From NCBI RefSeq assembly GCF_949987515.2, contig NC_082691.1, positions 64,239,740 to 64,303,739 of the forward strand: a stretch of DNA of 64,000 bases. The letters run 5' to 3'. Origin of the DNA: Delphinus delphis. Its lineage: Eukaryota; Chordata; Mammalia; Artiodactyla; Delphinidae. The notes under the pieces are model-generated. The model worked only from the letters and a program-made list of their open reading frames with translations, was not told the DNA's origin and searched no databases. Below, piece by piece: positions 12,172 to 23,277 of this stretch. Both the position numbers and the translations under genes were made by a program. Positions within the stretch are counted from its first letter, which is position 1. Each line of letters begins with the position of its first letter.

Positions 12172-12289
12172 TCAGTAATTATCCTATGAACTGACCTTGA
12201 TTTCTTAAGAATAAAATGTTTACCCAGAGGAAGTGATAGAAGTCTCTTTGGGCACCACATTGTCACTTAGAAAGAGAAGGGTACTAACA

Positions 12290-12478
12290 CTATTCGTGTT
12301 TTTACCTATTTGTTAGACAGGAGCTAATCATTGCAAATACACTAGATAGGAAGCTATGGGTTAGAAAGGTTGTGGAACTTGCTAGGTCACAGGGCTAGTA
12401 AGTTGAGGGCCACAGTGGGATACGCCAGCTTTGCTGGGCTCAGAAGCCAGGCTGTACCTGTTTGCTCTGCCTTCTGCA
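12290..12478 (-). repeat. MIR SINE
   Basis: Complement of the MIR core: 'ggaacttgctaggtcacagggctagtaag' and a following 'ctcagaagccaggctg' block. Confidence 0.65.
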
Positions 12479-12639
12479 TCATCCCAGCCTGCATCGGACT
12501 GAGTTCTCACCTTCCCTGTCTAACATCTCACTTTTGCTGTAGTGATTAAAACCACTTCATAAACTGGGCAAGGTTCTTTTGAACATTCACCAAGATCCAT
12601 TGTTCATATGACCCCAATTTTGCAAGGATAAAGAAAGAA

Positions 12640-12835
12640 CAAAAGAAAATATGTACAGTATAGGTTGCATTTAAAAAGCCTGGGGAAAAAAGCCTGGAAG
12701 CATGACGTCAAATGGTAATAGTGGTTTTTTCTGGATAGTAGGATAATGAGTGATTTTATTTTGCTTTTATATTTTTTGGACACTTTTATTTTACACTCTC
12801 AACTTTCGTAGTCAGAAAAACAATTTTTAATAACA
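12640..12835 (+). mobile_element. Old L1M 3'-UTR fragment
   Basis: 'aagcctggaagcatgacgtc...' then 'gtggttttttctggatagtagg' and 'gagtgattttattttgc' are the order of an L1M 3' end, finishing in an A/T-rich tail. Confidence 0.6.
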
Positions 12836-13800
12836 AAGAGCAGGGTCCACCGTCCTCTTCCTGTGGCATTTGTGTGCTCTGCCCCAGTATGGGGTATCCA
12901 CAGCTCCTTGTTTGAAAGCCTGGGCACCAAAGTTAGGGCTGGGGAGGGCCACAGAGAGAAGCAAATGTCAGGAGCTGACCCTGAGCAATCCCGTTACAGA
13001 TCGGTGGGGGCAGGGAGGAGATGCTGACACTGGTTCAGTTCCAAACCTAACTGGGAAAACGTGAAATGGTTACCATCTGGAGCTGCCTGGTGACGGGAGG
13101 TGAGGCGGGGAGGCGGTCTGCGACCAGGGCTCCAGCACCAGCGTTGCCTCTCTGTGCCCCTGCCCTTCCTTCGAAGTGTGACACAGGAGGGAGAAAGAAC
13201 TACACTTCTCCGTGGCCTTCAGGTGACCCAGCCACTCCGACAGGAGGGCCGCTGTCAAAGTGACATTTCCCAATAATGAAGTGATCCGTACATGCTGCAC
13301 CATGTCTTTGCAGATCTGTCTTTACCAAATAGAAAGAAATGAAAAGCGCAGTTCCTGCTTGTGTTCTAGAGCGTGTGTGGCCTAGATGGGTGGTATTCTC
13401 CGTGGTTATCTTGGCAGTAATTAATTCTTATTCCCTCTTATATCTTCTGAAGTGCCATTTTTGGCGAAAGAGCCCAGGAGAAATAGTGGGTGTTGAGGAA
13501 AAGGAAACAGTAGCGTTCCCACCCCGAACTCTCTCCCTCAGTTTCATAATGAAAAGTTGTGAACAGTAGAGAGCTAGGATTTCCTGAGAGAAAATGATGG
13601 TGAATGAAAGCTTCTTATAAATGCTAGAATATTCTGGAGGGGATCCTGCTGATTAGAAAGTAAAAGGGCTCTAGTGTTTTCTCCAGGGAAACTTTGGAGG
13701 CTGGCAGTGACCTGAAAACAGCAGAACTTCTAGAAGGATTGGCAGCCTTACCAAAGCAAGGCTCCCTTTGCCTTTTTGTAACGCTGTCTACCTTTGGTTT
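12836..13800. other. Intergenic, no feature recognised
   Basis: Locally GC-richer around 13000-13260, without the CpG density of an island. Several short ORFs there are not credible genes. Confidence 0.5.
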
Positions 13801-13911
13801 TAGTTTCTGTAACTCTTAGAAGGCAGAGGTCCTATTCTGTTTATACATTTGCTCCTTCAGCAACTATTATTGAGCATCCATTATGTGAACAGGTCTGTGC
13901 TACTCATGGGG

Positions 13912-13992
13912 GGGATATATGTATATGTGTACGTGTGTGTATGTGTACATATATGAATACATTATACATACATTCATTATATATATTATTTC
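13912..13992. repeat. (TA/TG/CA)-rich low-complexity tract
   Basis: Mixed TATATG, TGTGTA and ATACAT repeats with imperfect dyad symmetry around 13920-13960. Confidence 0.7.
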
Positions 13993-14039
13993 TGTATATG
14001 GTAGTGGGCTGAGTGGTGGTCACCCAAAAGATAAGTCCA

Positions 14040-14190
14040 TGTCCTAACATCTGTTAGCTGTGCACTTTTGAGTAATTTATATCTCCAATGGAGATAACAG
14101 TTGTGCCTTAAAGGATTAGATGAGATAACTTATGTGAAGCACTTACATCGTCTGTTGCAAAGCAGGTCCTCAATACATGTCAGCTCCTCT
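14040..14190 (+). repeat. MIR SINE fragment
   Basis: 3' half of MIR: 'aaaggattagatgagataac', 'gtgaagcacttaca', then 'caggtcctcaataca'. Confidence 0.6.
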
Positions 14191-14194
14191 TGTT

Positions 14195-14395
14195 GTCCTT
14201 CTAGTCTCAGTTTAAATGACCTTTCCTAGGGGAAGCCTTGCCTGACCTGAGATTAAGTCTCTCTCATATGTCCTCATGTATTCCCTGTTCTTCACCTATC
14301 ATAATTCTCACTAATGTTTATTTCAAATATGTGTTTAATGCCTGCTCCTTGATAAACAGTAATGTTCTATTGTTCCGTGAGACCAGGCATCTTTT
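14195..14395 (+). repeat. L2 LINE 3' fragment
   Basis: 'gggaagccttgcctgacc' followed by T- and C-rich text typical of L2 near its 3' end. Confidence 0.45.
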
Positions 14396-14410
14396 TGTCT
14401 GCCTGTGCAC

Positions 14411-14468
14411 TAATGCACACTTGTACATATAATATATACGTATATGCATATATTATAAGTGTGCATTA
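14411..14468. repeat. 58-bp palindrome with perfect 12-bp arms
   Basis: TAATGCACACTT at 14411-14422 and its exact complement AAGTGTGCATTA at 14457-14468 flank a 34-bp AT-rich core that is itself nearly palindromic and alternates purine and pyrimidine. Capable of cruciform extrusion. Not a transposon I recognise. Confidence 0.85.
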
Positions 14469-14724
14469 ATTTCCCAGGCACTCTGACTCAGGAGCTTCGA
14501 CTTGTCACCATTATACCCTATTGCTCTTTAGTATGTGGAAGGACTAGTAATGGGACTGAGCCTGGCTTTTTAGGCAGAGGCAGCAGGCAAGGGGCTTAGC
14601 ACACTGTGATATGTACAATAACTACTTCTTACACGGATGATTCCACCCAAGTTCACATCTTAGTCTGAAAAAGGCGAACTTAGAGCAAAAGGATTGCTCT
14701 CTTTCATAAATGGTCTTAGCCTGG

Positions 14725-15010
14725 GCTTCTGCAGAAGGAGATGCTAAGATAAAGACTCCAGTGGAGGTGATCCCAGGAAACACAAGTAGGAGAGTGGGGA
14801 GGTGAGACAGGGATGAGAAGGCAGCCAAGATAAGTGTCCATTACCAAGCAAGTTCCCACTGTGGGTAGCTGAAGATTTGTCCTGCTGTGGATCGCTGGGA
14901 GCCAGCAGGAGGCACACCCTGGGGTGGAAAGTACTCCCCTTGAGACATAAGGGAGCTGGGCTATTTACACACCAACTCCCATTAGTATTCTGTTGAGGCC
15001 TCTTCATGGG
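14725..15010 (+). repeat. Old interspersed repeat, same family as 4965-5100
   Basis: Carries 'ggaggtgatcccaggaaacac', 'gtgagacaggga' and a downstream 'gaggcacaccctggggtgg' block that looks like a common mammalian dispersed repeat I cannot name. Confidence 0.4.
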
Positions 15011-16377
15011 CGACATGAATTCCCTTGTACTTTTGGCCAAGCAAGCAGCAGCAAAGACCTTCCAACAGAGTAACATATGTGCATTTCCCTGGGAGGGAGT
15101 GAGTTGGGCCATGGGGAGAGTACTGAGAACATCTGTCTCAGGTGATCGGAAGGTTCGTTTTCTAAGGTTCCTGGTCCTGAGGCTGCTTATGGAGAAAGCG
15201 GTGGGGCATTATTTCCCAGGAACGCCAAACCCCTAAGCTAGACATATTGTCCCCCCAGCTTAAATCCAAATTCAGTCAAAAACCCTATAGCAATGAGAGA
15301 CTAAATCAATTCCCTTCTTTTCTTTCTCTTCTTCCACATGATCAAATTGTGTTTATTATGATTTGAACAGTGCCTCTATTTCAGGTAGAATATTATAAAG
15401 GAATAGGAAACCATGCTGGGGGTATAGTTAGGAAAACAGATAAAAGGAGAGGAAACCTATATGTGGAAGTCACCTCAGACACAGTTGGCACTGGAAAATT
15501 AGAAAACAACCTTTCCTTCTTTTTTTGTTGGGGGAGGAGGGTGTAGGCTGCTAGGAGTGGGTGCGGTTTGAAACCCAGCATTTCCCTGCATATCTCAAGT
15601 CCAGTGGGAGAAGAACCTTTGGGCCCCGTGTACCTTTTGAAAACATTTACCTTGGGCTTCATAAAATTGAACATGATAAATTGTGTGGAAAATTATTACC
15701 AAATCCTCCTGAGGGAGGACATACACGTGGCAGGACTGGGGAGGGAGGGAAGTAGATCTCTCTGCTCTCCCACACTGGGGGCAGCGCTCTCTGGCTCCAG
15801 GAAATAGAGCTCTACTAAAATGAGTTGTTTGGGGCAGGACGGAGGGTGGGGGGTGGGAGGGTGGAAATCTTTTCTTTACCAAGCCAAGAACCCTCAATAT
15901 CTATAGAAAGGGGGTCATTTCCGAGGCCTCAGAGGAATTTCTGGAAGAAGAGGCATAACAACATCTCTGTAATCCCCCCTAAGGATAAGATTAAATAAAC
16001 TCCACATTTTTGGAAGTAGCAACAGAAGTGAGCGGCCTCAGAGGTTGGTCCTCAAATCGGGGAAAGGAATCCCTAGGAGGTGCTGAAGGCTGAAGTGCTC
16101 GTAACTTCAAAGTGCTGCCTAGTGATGGTGGCAGCTCTGAGACTGACTGTCATTTCAGGGGAGTGGGGATGGCAAACGGGGCATAGGTGCAGGTTGTGGG
16201 GACTGTGGAGAATTAGAGGACCCCTCTGGAAGAATCAGGGAGCAAAGAAACTGGAGCTATGCTCACCTGGTGGCAGAAGATGACCAAGACTGTCGAGTTT
16301 ATGTAAATAAGTGTTGGAAAATTGGTATAAAGTGTACTCATAGAAAATTTGAGGTACAGTAAGGCCAACAGGTCAGG
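15011..16377. other. Intergenic; G-quadruplex motif at 15844
   Basis: No gene recognised. GGGTGGGGGGTGGGAGGG at 15844-15861 has four G-runs with one-base loops. Otherwise nothing clear. Confidence 0.55.
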
Positions 16378-16815
16378 AGATGATTACCATTAAAAGATGG
16401 TGTGTTACTCACAGTTCCCAGGAGGAGGGGTGTGCACATCAAGGGGGCCCACATAGAGAGGCACCGGGTTCAGTTAGAAGGCAGAGGGAGAGAGAGAAAA
16501 CTGTGGACCAGAACCTTTATTATGCTTTGTGCAGGGAGGTACAGGCGAGGTAGGGTAAGCAGGCTTAAGATTGGCTAGTTTTAATGGTTTCGGTGGACTC
16601 AGGGGCACAGGAGCTGTCCCTGGCTGTCTGGACCCTAGCCCTGGGCTGATTAGGGCGGGTGGACAGTGGCCTGGAGTGTGAAAGCCTGATAAAGGAGGTG
16701 GCTGGGTTATGGGCTCTAGAGTGGTTGGTGTGTATTTGAAAAGTGTGTTCCCAGGCGAGTCATTCATCTCTGGGAATTAACAAACCCTGGGCCGGGCAGT
16801 CTCTCCACAGTCAGC
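16378..16815 (-). mobile_element. Solo LTR-like repeat, copy A
   Basis: Read on the minus strand, 16565-16631 aligns with 36786-36852 of the + strand, including a shared 'agccaatctt aa' block. Downstream both share a CCCTG/TGTGC region and an 'actgtgagtaa' type end. Copy A keeps AATAAA (complement at 16516-16521) in the LTR polyadenylation position. Non-coding; family not named. The 5' edge is uncertain. Confidence 0.6.
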
Positions 16816-18458
16816 AAGGCCCCAGATCTCAGAGCATCCAAATAGAGAGAATAAAAGACACAGTTAATACCACAAGCCAGCTGGGAGGCGGTGAGCACCA
16901 CTTTTTCTTTTTCTTTTTAAACATTTCATAAAACGTTAAAACACTTTATATTTTAAGTCATGGCCCCTAGATAGCCACACAGACCAGCCCTAGTGTATCT
17001 ACTCGTGAAGGAAAGCGGTTATATTTGTCCGAGTCCTCACTTGGAAAGGACTTTGAAATCTTTCTCTGTAGAAGGCCTCATATGCATAAGTACAAAACCT
17101 TATTCATTGATAATAAGCTTCAATGGAAACTTTTAATCATGTTTTTAAAGGCTGCTGTTTCAAAGCGATCTAGCAGAACCAAAGCCTTCATTATTTGAGA
17201 GATGTTTTTATGCAGAGTCTGTTGAAAGCGAATTAATGATGAGCTTGGGTAAGCTGGGTATTCAAAAAGATATTAGGGACAGTCCGCCTTTGGAAATGGC
17301 TTACACTGCCCTATAAAGGGGCTTCCTGTCTCATCCCCACGTGAACTCTGGTTCCCTTTCTTTCTCTCTCTCCTGGGTTGCCCTGCGGAGAAGAAACCAG
17401 TTAGAAAATGACACATAACACTGTATTGCACTATACGGCATTATTGTTACTTCCATTTGCATATTAATTTTCTAGAATCAGATGGCAATGCAACTGCATA
17501 CATAACACCAGGGACGGTATGAAAGAGTGGGTGATTTTCTACAGCACATGGATTCCTGGGTTTGACCGAAAATAAAAGGCAGTAAATACAAAATATTTTT
17601 AAAAAGAGAGAGATTTAAACCTCAATAGACTTTGGTTCTTGGGCTTGTGAGAACAGTTTGGTCTCTGAATCACTGAGTGAGCTCTCAGGGAGACCTGAGC
17701 TCTTGGAAGAAGGAGCACATGCGTTTCAAAGCCAGTGTTGGCTCTGGGAGCTCAGGGTGTCCTGGTGCAGTGCAGCATACAGAAAACGTAGCCAACCGTT
17801 CACTCATGTCCAAAAGTCTGATGCTCGCACTGGAAAAGTTCTCTCGGGTCATCCAGCACAAAGCAAACCCTCTTCGACTCTGGGCCTTGGGCTCTGTGCT
17901 AATCCTACCCAATTTCAGCCTGTCGGAGGGCTGCTGATATGCAGACTCAGCTCTCAGTGGACTGTGCTTCATGGGGACAGTTGGAGTTTACTCTTCCGTG
18001 ATGGCTTTTTGCTACCACCCCTGGCCTTGCCATGGGCTTCCACTCCTGTCAGCAGTATTTCTATAAAGGCAAAGTCAGCTCTAGCATGATGTGGTAAGAG
18101 GTACAGCTCAGGCCATTTGCAGAAGAAAACATTCTCATCCTCACATGTCCAAAGGCAGACCTCGCAAGGCTGCTCTACTCTGCTCAGGCCTTCTCAGCCA
18201 GCCTGAGTGACCCAAGTGCCCGCAGGCCCAGAAATACAGGCCAGAATCCCCTCCAGGTGTTCATGGTATCATTCTTTCTGGGAACAAACCCCAACCCCCC
18301 CAAAATGGGCAGGTTGATAAAATTTTAATTTTGCCATATGAGAAAAAAAAATCTATCTACTCTCCCTATCGTTTCACAATAAAAGTAACACCAAAAATAT
18401 GAATATTGTCGGGAGAAAATGTTGGCACAGATTGCTAGGCTATGTAGAAATAATTGAC
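16816..18458. other. Intergenic, AT-rich, candidate regulatory sequence
   Basis: No gene or clear repeat. 17000-17560 carries several homeodomain/POU-type words, including an exact ATTTGCAT octamer at 17455-17462. ORFs at 17658-18089 overlap on both strands and are not credible genes. Confidence 0.45.
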
Positions 18459-18530
18459 TCATATTTACTGAGTGTTTTTCCAGGTATATCAGGCACTCTT
18501 TTAAGCCCTTATGTGTGTTATCTCATTTTT
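18459..18530 (-). repeat. MIR SINE fragment
   Basis: Complement of the MIR 3' end: 'tttactgagtgtttttccaggtatatcaggc'-type text followed by 'tgtgttatctcatt', then a T-run to 18540. Confidence 0.45.
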
Positions 18531-18540
18531 TTTTTTTTTT

Positions 18541-18889
18541 CTGTTTAAAGATCTTTGATGGTTCCACATGGTCTTTTGCAGTGGTGGCAATTTACCATTT
18601 TTGTCACATTGGGTCCATTGACAGGGCCTTGCCCAGGGCACTGTGTCGTTAGGGATCCTGAGATTAACCAAGCCTGAGTTGGAAGAGTGCCTGATTGATT
18701 AACAATGCCTGCCAGGGGAATGTCTGTGTAGCAGGGAGGAGGGATAGGATGGGCGGGTATTTGCCACCCCATAGTTCTCCAAAAAAAGTTTCAAAGTCCT
18801 CAGTGGGCACTTAAGGCACTTGACAGTTCTTGATGACTTTCTAGACTTGTCTCCTGCCCTTTTTCTTTAAATTCAGCACTAGTTCTTCT
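18541..18889. other. Intergenic, no feature recognised
   Basis: Nothing identified. Confidence 0.5.
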
Positions 18890-19020
18890 GCAGCTATAAT
18901 AGGCACATGAATCTCCAGGGTTCTTGTTAAAATGCAGATTCTTATTCAATAGGTCTGAGATTCCCCATTTTTGTCAAGCTCCCAGATGTTGCTGGTGTGT
19001 GGACCACACTTTGATTAGCC
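18890..19020 (+). mobile_element. MER5A-like hAT DNA transposon fragment
   Basis: 'gaatctccagggttcttgttaaaatgcagattc' then 'aggtctgagattc' is the MER5A body order. Non-autonomous, immobile. Confidence 0.65.
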
Positions 19021-19064
19021 AGGCCGCTTACCATTCATTCTCAGAAACTGCAGTGTGCTTTTAC

Positions 19065-19310
19065 TTGTCAGTTAATAATGATTGCCATTTATTTTTTACT
19101 AGGTGCAAGGCCCTATGCTAAGCATTTTGCATAAATCATCTTATTTAATTCTAACACAAAACCTCTTAGATAGATAATTGTATTATCATCCCGTTTTATA
19201 AATGAATAAAACCAGACTCAGAAGTTAAGTAGCTTGCTCACGTTTATAGGGCAGCATGGGGCTTGAACCCAGGCCTGATGGACCACAGAGCATATATCCT
19301 AACTCCTTGT
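19065..19310 (-). repeat. MIR SINE
   Basis: Nearly full MIR complement: 'ggccctatgctaagcattttgc', 'tcccgttttataaatgaa', 'agttaagtagcttgctcac', then 'gcttgaacccaggcctgatgg'. Confidence 0.8.
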
Positions 19311-19314
19311 TACT

Positions 19315-19475
19315 CAGCCTGGGGGTTAGCAGTATCAGCGTCTTCTTGGGAGCTTGTTAGAAAAGCAGTCCCAGGTCCCTGCTCTAGACCCCACTGAATC
19401 AGAATCTGTATTTTATCAAGATCCCAGGTAATTTTTATGTACATTAAAGTGTAAGAAGTGCTACTCTAAACAATC
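19315..19475 (+). mobile_element. MER5-like hAT fragment
   Basis: 'cttgggagcttgttagaaaagcag', 'cactgaatcagaatctg' and 'gatcccaggtaattt' match a MER5-type body. Confidence 0.6.
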
Positions 19476-19559
19476 ATGACTTCTCAGATTTTCTAATGCT
19501 CTTTCTTTCATAATAGAAAGTCTTGAATCACAATTTTTACCATATCTTTTCAATCAAGG

Positions 19560-22010
19560 ATTTTTTTTTTAATACTCTGCAGTTTTGATCCCGCAAATTT
19601 GACCCAAAGGACATCTTTACTAGGTTGCTGAGGAAAGTTTTGGCTTGGCTGAAATAATCAACACAGAATAAAACTGACAATGGCTAAAGACGCAAGTGGT
19701 AAAACTTATTATAAATGAAAACCTGCCTAACGGGTCATATAATGTCAGTCATAATGGATGCTGCAGGAATTGGCTCAGGACAAAAATTAGACTTGGTCGA
19801 AATAATCAATGTGAAATAAAACTGTCAACAGCTAAAATTACACATGGCAAGATACAGATTTTTTTAAAAAACTGATAGAAGAATCAAGTCTTCCTAAAAA
19901 TTAAACCTGCAAAATTGGACCTAGAAACATGAACTTGGTAGAAATAGTGGCTTCAGAAAGAAAGCTCACAAGGCAGAGATTATTCTTCTCAACTTATTTC
20001 TGGACAGCAAGAGATCCTGATTAATGATTGACTATTAAGTTCCATGATTACAGGAAACAGTATCTAATCTTACTTACTGTATATTCCCAGCATCTAGAAC
20101 AGAGCCCAGCATATAACAGTATCTCAGTTAAAAACGTGTTGCACAAAATCTTAAAATTTAGTTGGAATACAATCTGATTTAAAAAATTCAGTAAACAAAA
20201 ATGAAAATGGAAAAAAGATTTTAAAAGATTTAAACGTGTGGTATATAGAATTTGACCAAAGAAGTAAAATGATTTAATGGCATTTGACTGAAAGAATGCT
20301 TTTTTTTTTTAGCATCTTTATTGGAGTATAATTGCTTTACAATGGTGTGTTAGTTTCTGCTTTATAACAAAGTGAATCAGTTATGCATATACATATGTCC
20401 CAATATCTCTTCCCTCTTGCGTCTCCCTCCCTCCCACCCTCCCTATCCCACCCCTCGAGGTGGTCACAAAGCACCGAGCTGATCTCCCTGTGCTATGCGG
20501 CTGCTTCCCACTAGCTATCTACCTTACGTTTGGTAGTGTATATATGTCCATGCCACTCTCTCACTTTGTCTCAGCTTACCCTTCCCCCTCCCCATATCCT
20601 CAAGTCCATTCTCTAGTAGGTCTGTGTCTTTATTCCCGTCTTACCCCTAGGTTCTTCATGACCTTTTCTTTTTTTTTTTTTTTTAGATTCCATATATATG
20701 TGTTAGCATACTGTATTTGTTTTTCTCTTTCTGACTTACTTCACCCTGTATGACAGACTCTAGGTCCATCCACCTCACTACAAATAACTCAATTTCGTTT
20801 CTTTTTATGGCTGAGTAATATTCCATTGTATATATGTGCCACATCTTCTTTATCCATTCATCTGATGATGGACACTTAGGTTGCTTCCATGTCCTGGCTA
20901 TTGTAAATAGAGCTGCAATGAACATTTTGGTACATGACTCTTTTTGAATTATGGTTTTCGCAGAGTATATGCCCAGTAGTGGGATTGCTGGGTCTTATGG
21001 TAGTTCTATTTTTAGTTTTTTAAGGAACCTCCATACCGTTCTCCATAGTGGCTGTATCAATTTACATTCCCACCAACAATGCAAGACTGTTCCTTTTCTC
21101 CACACCCTCTCCAGCATTTATTGTTTCTAGATTTTTTGATGATGGCCATTCTGACCGGTGTGAGGTGATACCTCCTTGTAGTTTTGATTTGCATTTCTCT
21201 CATGATTAATGATGTTGAGCATTCTTTCATGTGTTTGTTGGCAATCTGTATCTCTTCCCAAAGAATGCTTTTCATCCAAGAAAGATTTCATGAGAAGATG
21301 ATTCATCAGTGTTGGCAAAATTTGGATAAGAAATCCACAAACATGAGCTAAAATAAGCTAGAAGGTTGAGATCATACTATCCACCTGGTCAAATGGTGGA
21401 GTCAGAAATACAGAGCAAAGCAGCTGCATGAGAACAATCTGTATTCTTTCCTTCTGGCAGCAAATCTTAATTATCCTTCAATGCTTAACTGAAATTTAAC
21501 ATCTTGCATAAGGTCTTTTCTTATCCAAAGCAGGACATATTGTCCCCACTGTTTTCACCCCTGACTATCCATAGAGCCTATTGAAATTCATCAAAGTTGA
21601 AAAGACTTTTGAGAACAGTGAGAGTATTTTCATAATACAGCAAGCTTCCAGTATCTGAGAAGAATTGCTTACAATTTTATTACAGTTTAGTTAAGAAATA
21701 AATACAAACTATCAGACTGTTATTCAGTTCATAATATGTTACTAAAGATAATATATGAAATACAAAGTGTTAAATGATTAACTGTCTGAAAAGTCACCTC
21801 TTGTTCATAATATTGAAAACTACAAAAATTCACCAAAAATAAAGAATGGGGTATAAATACTCAATTAAAATAGAACTGTTCATAGTTGAACTACACATGG
21901 AAGTTGAACTATTAATGGAAGAATAAAAACGTCTTTCAAATTTTAAATCTGAATAATTGAACCCAGGAAATGGAACTAGATGAAAATAATCAAGAATAAA
22001 ATTTACAGTG
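19560..22010. repeat. Unclassified diverged tandem-like repeat, ~145-bp period, interrupted by L1
   Basis: Similar words recur in order: GAAATAATCAA at 19651, the same at 19799, GAAATAGTGG at 19941 and GAAAATAATCAAG at 21982, each followed by an AATAAAA-like word and an AC(A/T)G-like word. A second block, 'gcaaatttgaccc' at 19593, recurs as 'gcaaaattggacc' at 19909 and 'aatttgaccaaag' at 20249. Spacings between adjacent units are 148 and 142 bp. 19651-19699 against 19799-19847 agree at roughly three quarters of positions. The L1 at 20304-21259 splits the array. It matches no repeat family I recall; satellite remnant or eroded element both possible. Confidence 0.5.
20304..21259 (-). mobile_element. 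5'-truncated L1, artiodactyl type
   Basis: A 956-bp L1 in reverse orientation: poly-A complement at 20301-20310, 3' UTR with an internal A-run (complement about 20665-20684), then the ORF2 C-terminus. Target-site duplication AAAGAATGCTTTT at 20291-20303 and 21260-21272. Readable ORF2 blocks include [14 protein letters not shown] near 21150 and MEYYSAIKRNE near 20810, in different frames, so the reading frame is broken. Good duplications and modest divergence suggest a fairly recent insertion. Confidence 0.93.
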
Positions 22011-22150
22011 ATTCAGTACTTATACTTTTAAGTAAGTTCCATAAAGACATAAACAAAATATGAAAGAGTTATGTCCTAAAATGTTCATACAGAAGTTATT
22101 TATAATAGAAAAAAATAGCAAATACTGCTAAAAATGGAGTATTTGGGACT
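22011..22150 (+). mobile_element. Possible L1 ORF2-tail fragment
   Basis: 'tgttcatacagaagttatttataatag' then 'ggactattaagtaaa' resembles an old L1 ORF2 end. Weak. Confidence 0.35.
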
Positions 22151-22554
22151 ATTAAGTAAACGATGTCACCTTCTCTTGAAGGTTAATGGCTGTTTCCCAG
22201 ATCAGCAGCTCTGTGTTTATGTCTGATCATTTTTATTTGTGTGGTGATGAAAATAATATTTCCCCCATGCTCCTTAACAGTTTCGCAGGCTGGCATTTTT
22301 GTGGGTGGTTGTGTGATGTCTCTGAGTGACAGAGCCCTGGAAATGCAAAGGCTACTGCTACTGCTGGTTCATCTCCAGGATATCACACACCAAAGCTGCA
22401 TCAAGGGCTTGAATTGAGGCAGTACCAAAGGATCAAAATGTAATCTTGGGGCCTGCCGAGCATGCTGGGACCTAGAGGTTGGAGGACGGAGGAATGGCAG
22501 ATATAAAGCACACTCCACAACCTCAAGTAAAAACTCAACATCCTGTCTTTTTTG
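22151..22554. other. Intergenic, no feature recognised
   Basis: Nothing identified. Confidence 0.5.
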
Positions 22555-22760
22555 ATTCATTTTTTCATTCATTCAACAAATATTTCTTGAATTCCTACTG
22601 TGCACCAGGCATTATTCTAGACAATGTTCTAGCTTTAGAACACTAAATCCAGAGGTGGGATGGTGAACAAAAGAGACAAAAATTCCTGTCTTTGTGGAGC
22701 CTACATTCTGGTAGAGAAAGACAGTTATGAAATACAGATACAGTCTACCAAATAAATAAG
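22555..22760 (-). repeat. CR1/L2-type LINE 3' end
   Basis: 'cattcattcaacaaatatttc', 'cctactgtgcaccaggc', 'tgtctttgtggagcctacattctgg' is the complement of a common ancient LINE 3' terminus. Confidence 0.65.
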
Positions 22761-23109
22761 TAGAGTACACAGTATGTGAGAAATTGGGAAGTGATAGGGA
22801 AAAAAACAAACCAGAGCAGATCTACAGAGAGTGCTGAGGAATGGGGCCGACAGAGAAGTATCTGATGAGGAGATGACATCTGAACAGACTTGAGGAAGGT
22901 AGATGAGTTAGCCATGCAGGTACCTGGGAGAATATGCACCAGGCATAGAGAGGGGCTTCCTTCTGATATTTTCTAGCTTTGGACTTCACCTCTAGTCAGT
23001 CTATGATGGTAATAGCTTAAACCTTGAAAACAGTCTGTAGATTAATAAATTCTTAGAATTTTGGAGGAGGGAGCTACTTTTTTAAAAATAGTTTCTGCTT
23101 TTTTTTTTA

Positions 23110-23258
23110 GCAGTTTGAGTTTTTATTTTATTTATTTATTTGGTTTTTTTGGCCGTGCCACATGGCATGTGGGATCTTAGTTCCCTGACCAGGGATCGAA
23201 CCCTGGCTCTCGGCAGTGAGAGCAGGGAGGCCTAACCACTGGACCGCCAGGGAATTCC
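23110..23258 (-). mobile_element. CHR-1-like SINE, monomeric form
   Basis: Complement starts GGAATTCCCTGGCGGTCC and has a B-box (complement GGGATCGAACCC). The tail is a TTTATT-type repeat and a T-run. Imperfect duplication of about 17 bp (GAGGAGGGAGCTACTTT near 23064 against a copy at 23259-23277) shows this copy is older than most others here. Confidence 0.88.
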
Positions 23259-23277
23259 GAAGGAGGGAACTATCTTT

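Noticed and set aside
17658..18089. 143-codon ORF with overlapping ORFs on both strands
   Set aside because: Overlaps in three frames with no recognisable product or codon bias.
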